Shown here: piece after piece, positions 6,074-8,670 of the stretch
Numbering within the stretch: position 1 is the first letter of the stretch
How the letters are laid out: every line of letters begins with the position of its first letter
Origin: Candidatus Vogelbacteria bacterium
GTDB taxonomy: Bacteria; Patescibacteriota; Minisyncoccia; Phycocordibacterales; XYD1-FULL-46-19
DNA: 8,670 nucleotides
NCBI GenBank assembly: GCA_026395035.1
Contig: JAPLZN010000046.1
Coordinates: 1-8,670 of the forward strand
Reading direction: 5' to 3'
Program-made: the position numbers and the translations under genes
The notes under the pieces: generated by a model
The model's input: the letters and a program-made list of their open reading frames with translations, nothing else
What the model was told of the DNA's origin: nothing
The model's database searches: none

Positions 6074-6496
6074 ATGAAACTTCAAATTGAAAAAATTTAT
6101 GAGGACGCCAAATTGCCGGCGTATGGGTACGCGGGCGACGCGGGACTGGACCTCTTTGCCCATGGTGATTTTACGCTCGCACCCGGCGAACGCGTTTCGG
6201 TTCCGACCGGAATAAAAATGGCGATACCGGAAGGATATGTCGGTTTGGTGTGGGATAAAAGCGGGTTGGCATTTAAAAATGGCTTGAAAACTCTGGGCGG
6301 AGTGGTTGATTCCGGTTATCGTGGGGAGATAAAAATCTGTTTCTTAAACTTGAGCAACGAGCCATTTGAATTCAAAAAAGGCGACAAGATCGCCCAAATG
6401 CTTATTCAGCCTTTTATCTCGGCCGAAATTGAGGAAGGGATTTTGGATCCGGATACCCCTCGCGGAGAGAAAGGATTTGGTTCCAGCGGGAGATAA
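6074..6496 (+). CDS. dut: dUTP diphosphatase (dUTPase)
   Basis: Dut hydrolyses dUTP to dUMP and pyrophosphate, keeping uracil out of DNA and feeding ThyA. The 140-aa trimeric-type sequence shows all five motifs: A-G-D-A-G-L-D-L-F-A (20-29), D-K-S-G-L-A (61-66, where many homologs have R-S-S/G), G-G-V-V-D79-S-G-Y82-R-G-E-I with the catalytic Asp, G-D-K-I-A-Q-M-L-I (103-111), and R130-G-E-K-G-F135-G-S-S-G-R, the C-terminal arm that covers the active site. The frame runs upstream to 6041 within the previous gene, but M-K-L-Q-I at 6074 is the family-like start. The C-terminal 33 codons have a diverged second copy at 7552-7653. Confidence 0.95.
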   Translation: MKLQIEKIYEDAKLPAYGYAGDAGLDLFAHGDFTLAPGERVSVPTGIKMAIPEGYVGLVWDKSGLAFKNGLKTLGGVVDSGYRGEIKICFLNLSNEPFEFKKGDKIAQMLIQPFISAEIEEGILDPDTPRGEKGFGSSGR

Positions 6497-6532
6497 TTGG
6501 CCTAAAAATTGCTCGCAAATTTCGCTTAAAAA

Positions 6533-6541
6533 TGGTATAAT
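6533..6541 (+). promoter_or_regulatory. Extended -10 promoter of the toxin-antitoxin cassette
   Basis: TGG followed by a perfect TATAAT (6536-6541) is a good extended -10 element. No convincing -35 is seen at 17 bases, as is typical of extended -10 promoters. Transcription would begin near 6548, just before the first leader hairpin, leaving a leader of about 130 bases before the ATG at 6680. Confidence 0.6.
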
Positions 6542-6555
6542 ACGCGTAGCGATTT

Positions 6556-6663
6556 CCCCGCGGCTTGCCGCGGGGGCCGCTAAGGAAGGTTTGGAAACCG
6601 TTGGTTTCCAAGATTAATAATGTGGCGGAGCCTCCGGTCATACCCCGTCGGCTTGCCGCGGGG
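6556..6663 (+). promoter_or_regulatory. Structured leader with three strong hairpins upstream of the antitoxin gene
   Basis: Three stems follow one another. CCCCGCGG-CTTG-CCGCGGGG (6556-6575) has 8 bp. TTGGAAACC-GTT-GGTTTCCAA (6591-6611) has 9 bp and a three-base loop. CCCCGTCGG-CTTG-CCGCGGGG (6643-6663) is a near copy of the first with one bulged T. None is followed by a T-run, so they are not ordinary terminators. They could control translation or stability of the cassette mRNA, or be a processed small RNA. The stems are seen; the function is inferred. Confidence 0.6.
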
Positions 6664-6679
6664 TTGTTGATTAAGTATT

Positions 6680-6931
6680 ATGAAAATCACCCTTCCACCA
6701 TTTGTGAAGCCGTTTCTCTGGTCTTATGATGTGGAAAATCTTGATGAAAAAGACAAAAAGAGGGTTATTACCAATGTTTTGAATTTAGGAACTAAAGAAG
6801 CGACCGACTGGCTGTTGGCGGAATTTGACCGGGAAGAGATAAACGAGGCGATCAAAAATCCCTATCGGGGTGAGTGGGATAAAAAATCGCTTAATTTTTG
6901 GTCGCTTATTTTTGATGTCCGCCCAAATTAA
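6680..6931 (+). CDS. Putative antitoxin, DUF6922-like small protein
   Basis: The 83-aa product has P-F-L-W-S-Y-D at residues 11-17, a central I-T-N-V-L-N-L-G-T-K-E-A-T-D-W-L segment, and ends with S-L-N-F-W-S-L-I-F-D. From memory this pattern matches the small DUF6922-type proteins encoded next to AbiEii-family nucleotidyltransferases; I could not check it against a database. It is immediately followed by such a gene (four-base gap), so it is probably the antitoxin or partner of that toxin. No DNA-binding motif is obvious. It has its own promoter and a structured leader, and lacks a Shine-Dalgarno motif. Confidence 0.7.
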   Translation: MKITLPPFVKPFLWSYDVENLDEKDKKRVITNVLNLGTKEATDWLLAEFDREEINEAIKNPYRGEWDKKSLNFWSLIFDVRPN

Positions 6932-6935
6932 AGTT

Positions 6936-7550
6936 ATGCATTATGAAATTTTAGACGAAGAACGATTGGCGATATTGCCTGGTTTGAAAATGTTTAAAGA
7001 ACGATTTTATTTGGCGGGCGGGACGGGCCTGGCCTTGTTATTGGGCCATCGGGATAGCGTTGATTTTGATTTTTTCTGTTCGGAGCATTTTGATACGCAA
7101 AAATTATATTATGAGATTCTGGATGTTTTTGCCGGCAAAAAAGTCGTAAAAGTGCAAGAAGAAAAAGATACGCTCACGATTATTGTAGATGATCAGATAA
7201 AGATTAGTTTCTTTTATTATCCCTATCCGGTTATGTCCGATTTTGCGGAGGATGAAAATTTAAAAATTGCCTCAATCAAAGATATTGGTTGTATGAAATT
7301 GTCAGCGATTGTCGGTCGGTCGGTTTTGAAAGATTATGTTGATTTATATTTTATTTTACAGACCAATACTCTGGCCGACCTCTTGTCCCTGGCCAAACGC
7401 AAAATGCCGGATCTGGACAGTAACTTAATCTTGAAGAGCTTAGTCTATTTTGCGGATATTGGCCCGGAAAAAATTATTTTCAAAAATAACAATAATGTTT
7501 CTTCGGATGTCATAAAAGATTTTTTGCTGGATAAAGTAAGGTTGCTCTAG
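6936..7550 (+). CDS. AbiEii-family nucleotidyltransferase, putative toxin
   Basis: From the ATG at 6936 the protein has 204 aa. Residues 27-46 read A-G-G-T-G-L-A-L-L-L-G-H-R-D-S-V-D43-F-D45-F: the G-G-T signature and Asp pair of the nucleotidyltransferase fold as found in AbiEii/MenT-type toxins. I-K-I-S-F-F at 88-93 and D-I-G-C-M-K121-L-S-A-I...K132-D133-Y-V-D136-L-Y-F-I-L are the later family motifs. Characterised relatives transfer nucleotides to tRNA or other acceptors and block growth, acting in phage abortive infection; the target here is unknown. All expected motifs are intact, so it may be active. The frame is open from 6870 and also has ATG at 6915, but both lie within the antitoxin gene. 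Directly after its TAG lies a dut remnant. Confidence 0.85.
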   Translation: MHYEILDEERLAILPGLKMFKERFYLAGGTGLALLLGHRDSVDFDFFCSEHFDTQKLYYEILDVFAGKKVVKVQEEKDTLTIIVDDQIKISFFYYPYPVMSDFAEDENLKIASIKDIGCMKLSAIVGRSVLKDYVDLYFILQTNTLADLLSLAKRKMPDLDSNLILKSLVYFADIGPEKIIFKNNNNVSSDVIKDFLLDKVRLL

Positions 7551-7551
7551 C

Positions 7552-7653
7552 CAAATACTCATCTATCCTTTTGTTTCAATGGAAATAGGAGAAAGCGTTC
7601 TGGACAATGATACCCATAGAGGAGAGAATGGCTTCGGCTCAAGTGGGAAATAG
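7552..7653 (+). pseudogene. Remnant of a second dut gene, 3' end only
   Basis: In the frame starting at 7552 the DNA encodes Q-I-L-I-Y-P-F-V-S-M-E-I and ends R-G-E-N-G-F-G-S-S-G-K before TAG (7651-7653). All 33 codons align without gaps to residues 108-140 of the intact Dut, with 22 identical, and include motif V. Motifs I-III are missing; upstream is the toxin gene. Some homology may extend a few bases left: AAGGTTGCT at 7538-7546 would encode K-V-A of motif IV if the following five bases, CTAGC, were an insertion. The divergence shows it is not a fresh tandem duplication. Confidence 0.88.
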
Positions 7654-7701
7654 GCAAATTGTCCTTATTTAAAGCCACTTCAGGCCCTTTTTGCATACCT
7701 A

Positions 7702-7730
7702 TTGACAATCTAGCTGAATGGGTGTATAAT
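7702..7730 (+). promoter_or_regulatory. Perfect consensus sigma70 promoter
   Basis: TTGACA (7702-7707) and TATAAT (7725-7730) are separated by exactly 17 bases. This is the strongest promoter in the window. Transcription should begin around 7736-7738 and run through the inverted-repeat leader into the Trp-rich protein gene. Confidence 0.85.
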
Positions 7731-7739
7731 TAACAACAG

Positions 7740-7755
7740 TATCAGAACCCTGATA
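7740..7755 (+). repeat. Small hairpin at the start of the leader
   Basis: TATCAG-AACC-CTGATA forms a perfect 6-bp stem with a four-base loop. It begins two to four bases after the predicted transcription start and could protect the 5' end or serve as an operator. Confidence 0.55.
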
Positions 7756-7767
7756 TTTGCGAGATTT

Positions 7768-7815
7768 GCCATAGCATTAGACACATTTTTGGTTAAGTGT
7801 GTCTAATGCTATGGC
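7768..7815 (+). repeat. Perfect 18-bp inverted repeat in the leader
   Basis: The arms 7768-7785 and 7798-7815 are exact reverse complements (GCCATAGCATTAGACACA and its complement) around a 12-base loop. With one G-T wobble the stem extends four more pairs, to 7764-7819. It lies about 30 bases after the predicted transcription start, with no T-run after it, so it is not a simple terminator. Two potential starts of the next frame, GTG at 7799 and ATG at 7811, fall within the right arm and would be buried in RNA. Confidence 0.85.
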
Positions 7816-7888
7816 GAATAATGCCAAGCTGGTCAAGCTCGCCTGTTGCGAGTTAAGCCAACAAATTACCGAAAGTGGGTATCGAAAA

Positions 7889-8491
7889 ATGAGTAAAGCC
7901 GTCGTTACTGCTGGTCAAGCTCGAAGTCTGGTTGGGTCGTTCACGGTGGATACGCCGTGGGAGGGGTTGGAGGCCGATGTTCAACCCTTCATCGAACTTA
8001 CACCAGTCGAACGCGGCGAAAGATTCGCCGCCTGGATCAGAAACGGGTGTCGTCTCATGATTGGCGAGCCGAAGAAAATCAAGCTCGACCATGCCCACCC
8101 GTTCAACCCCGCTGAATTCATCGGTAACAAGGGCTGGACGACCTGGTTGGGCCCGGCCGATGGCGACGGACTGTCCGGGGAACCCGACCAAGATTCCCGC
8201 GAGCAGAAAGAAGCCGGCCACATCCGGCTCGGTGGCGCTACCTTCCTGGCCCTTTGGCTGGATTACCAGGCCAACAAGGAGAACAGCGTCTTGGGGTGGC
8301 TCTATCGCACTCGCAAGATTGCCTACCTGGACTTCATGGGTCTCGTCCTGCGTGACCCGGATGGCAGCCGTTATGTCCTGTGCCTCGACCGGCGCGGGGA
8401 TGGCTCGTGGCTCTGGTACTGCAGCTGGCTCGCCCTCGACTGGGAGTCCAAGCACTGTTCCGCTGGTCTCGCAAATAGCCCTAAGGCTTAA
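7889..8491 (+). CDS. Trp-rich protein of unknown function, about 200 aa
   Basis: From the ATG at 7889 the product has 200 aa with ten Trp and four Cys (54, 165, 178, 190). Landmarks include F-I-G-N-K-G-W-T-T-W-L-G-P-A-D-G-D-G-L-S-G-E (77-98), R-L-G-G-A-T-F-L-A-L-W-L-D-Y-Q-A-N-K-E-N-S-V-L-G-W-L-Y-R (113-140), L-D-F-M-G-L-V-L-R (147-155), and a closing W174-L-W-Y-C-S-W-L-A-L-D-W185. I recall proteins with this pattern as unnamed families repeated in Parcubacteria genomes, but this is unverified memory. No catalytic motif, signal peptide or membrane segment is evident. Codons are richer in C-ending triplets than the neighbours, suggesting transfer or different selection. The frame is open to GTG 7799; the start at 7889 leaves the leader inverted repeat untranslated but has only a weak Shine-Dalgarno. 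The gene has its own promoter and terminator. Confidence 0.75.
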   Translation: MSKAVVTAGQARSLVGSFTVDTPWEGLEADVQPFIELTPVERGERFAAWIRNGCRLMIGEPKKIKLDHAHPFNPAEFIGNKGWTTWLGPADGDGLSGEPDQDSREQKEAGHIRLGGATFLALWLDYQANKENSVLGWLYRTRKIAYLDFMGLVLRDPDGSRYVLCLDRRGDGSWLWYCSWLALDWESKHCSAGLANSPKA

Positions 8492-8517
8492 TTTCCTTAG
8501 CCCATGGCTTTGGATTT

Positions 8518-8531
8518 AAGACCTTAGTCTT
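8518..8531 (+). repeat. Small hairpin ahead of the terminator
   Basis: AAGAC-CTTA-GTCTT is a perfect 5-bp stem. A further pair, CTAAGG (8481-8486) and CCTTAG (8495-8500), spans the stop codon of the Trp-rich gene. The 3' untranslated region is therefore structured before the terminator. Confidence 0.45.
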
Positions 8532-8573
8532 TGGCCCGCATTCTGAAATATGGATGCGGGCCATTTCTTTTTT
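8532..8573 (+). terminator. Intrinsic terminator of the Trp-rich gene
   Basis: TGGCCCGCATTC (8532-8543) pairs with GGATGCGGGCCA (8552-8563), giving a 12-bp stem with one G-T pair around an eight-base loop. TTTCTTTTTT (8564-8573) follows directly. This is a textbook rho-independent terminator. Confidence 0.9.
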
Positions 8574-8574
8574 C

Positions 8575-8670
8575 ATAATTTTGATATAAAATAATTTTGG
8601 TAATAGGCGAATATCAGCAAGCGGTTACGGCTACTTGCCGCCGAATCCAGTATCCATACATTGAGAATAT
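8575..8670. other. Intergenic stretch at the right edge
   Basis: No gene is supported before the window ends. TGATATAAA at 8582-8590 resembles an extended -10 without a -35, and GCAAG with CTTGC around a 12-base GC-containing loop can form a weak hairpin. It could be the leader of a gene beyond the window. Confidence 0.35.

Noticed and set aside
7853..8455. 200-aa open frame on the minus strand opposite the Trp-rich gene
   Set aside because: It is a mirror frame caused by the GC-rich codon pattern of the plus-strand gene, has no recognisable family, and would have to be transcribed against a perfect promoter and terminator.
372..8491. Reassignment of TGA to an amino acid, as in some CPR lineages
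   Set aside because: The recognised genes reach full family length under the standard code with no in-frame TGA, so the lack of TGA stops is not recoding.
8061..8519. 152-aa plus-strand frame within the Trp-rich gene
   Set aside because: Ser/Arg/Pro/Thr-rich low-complexity translation typical of a shifted frame in GC-rich coding DNA.

Overview
The window reads as a chromosomal piece of a small-genome bacterium, most likely a Candidate Phyla Radiation (Patescibacteria, Parcubacteria-like) member. This is inference: genes are tightly packed with overlapping or touching ends, Shine-Dalgarno motifs are scarce, the base composition is moderately AT-rich, and the AbiEii-type cassette and Trp-rich orphan protein at the right recall families I associate with CPR genomes. 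No rRNA, tRNA or CRISPR is visible. All twelve complete genes end in TAA or TAG and none in TGA.

Left block (1-5345) is a nearly complete thymidylate/one-carbon module. It holds a P-loop nucleotide-kinase-like protein, dihydrofolate reductase, a HIGH-motif nucleotidyltransferase, a dCMP deaminase with an extra N-terminal domain, thymidylate synthase and serine hydroxymethyltransferase. dUTPase follows at 6074. dCMP deaminase and dUTPase supply dUMP, ThyA methylates it to dTMP, DHFR restores tetrahydrofolate and GlyA reloads it as methylene-tetrahydrofolate. The kinase could phosphorylate a product nucleotide. Two paralogous HIT proteins lie in this block: one leaves the window at the left edge and the other is convergent with thyA. 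Convergent gene pairs share four bases at their stop codons (935-938 and 3573-3576), and the deaminase and thyA overlap by 16 nt. Several genes have a -10-like hexamer only 6-10 nt before the start codon, suggesting leaderless or very short-leader mRNAs.

Middle (5346-5769) is non-coding and repeat-rich. It contains a branched imperfect palindrome of about 190 bp, then 20-bp inverted repeats of the Neisseria dRS3 type (ATTCCC-N8-GGGAAT). An unrecognised 99-aa gene and dut follow.

Right block (6497-8670) is accessory. Behind an extended -10 promoter and three strong hairpins lies a two-gene cassette: a small DUF6922-like putative antitoxin and an AbiEii-family nucleotidyltransferase putative toxin. 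Directly after the toxin stop is a diverged remnant of a second dut 3' end (33 codons, 22 identical to the intact Dut C-terminus). The toxin-antitoxin pair therefore sits between an intact dut and a broken dut end, as expected if a cassette inserted at or exchanged with dut. Next comes a self-contained unit: a perfect consensus sigma70 promoter, a leader with a perfect 18-bp inverted repeat, a relatively GC-rich gene for a Trp-rich ~200-aa protein of unknown function, and an intrinsic terminator. These two units are the best candidates for something undescribed.
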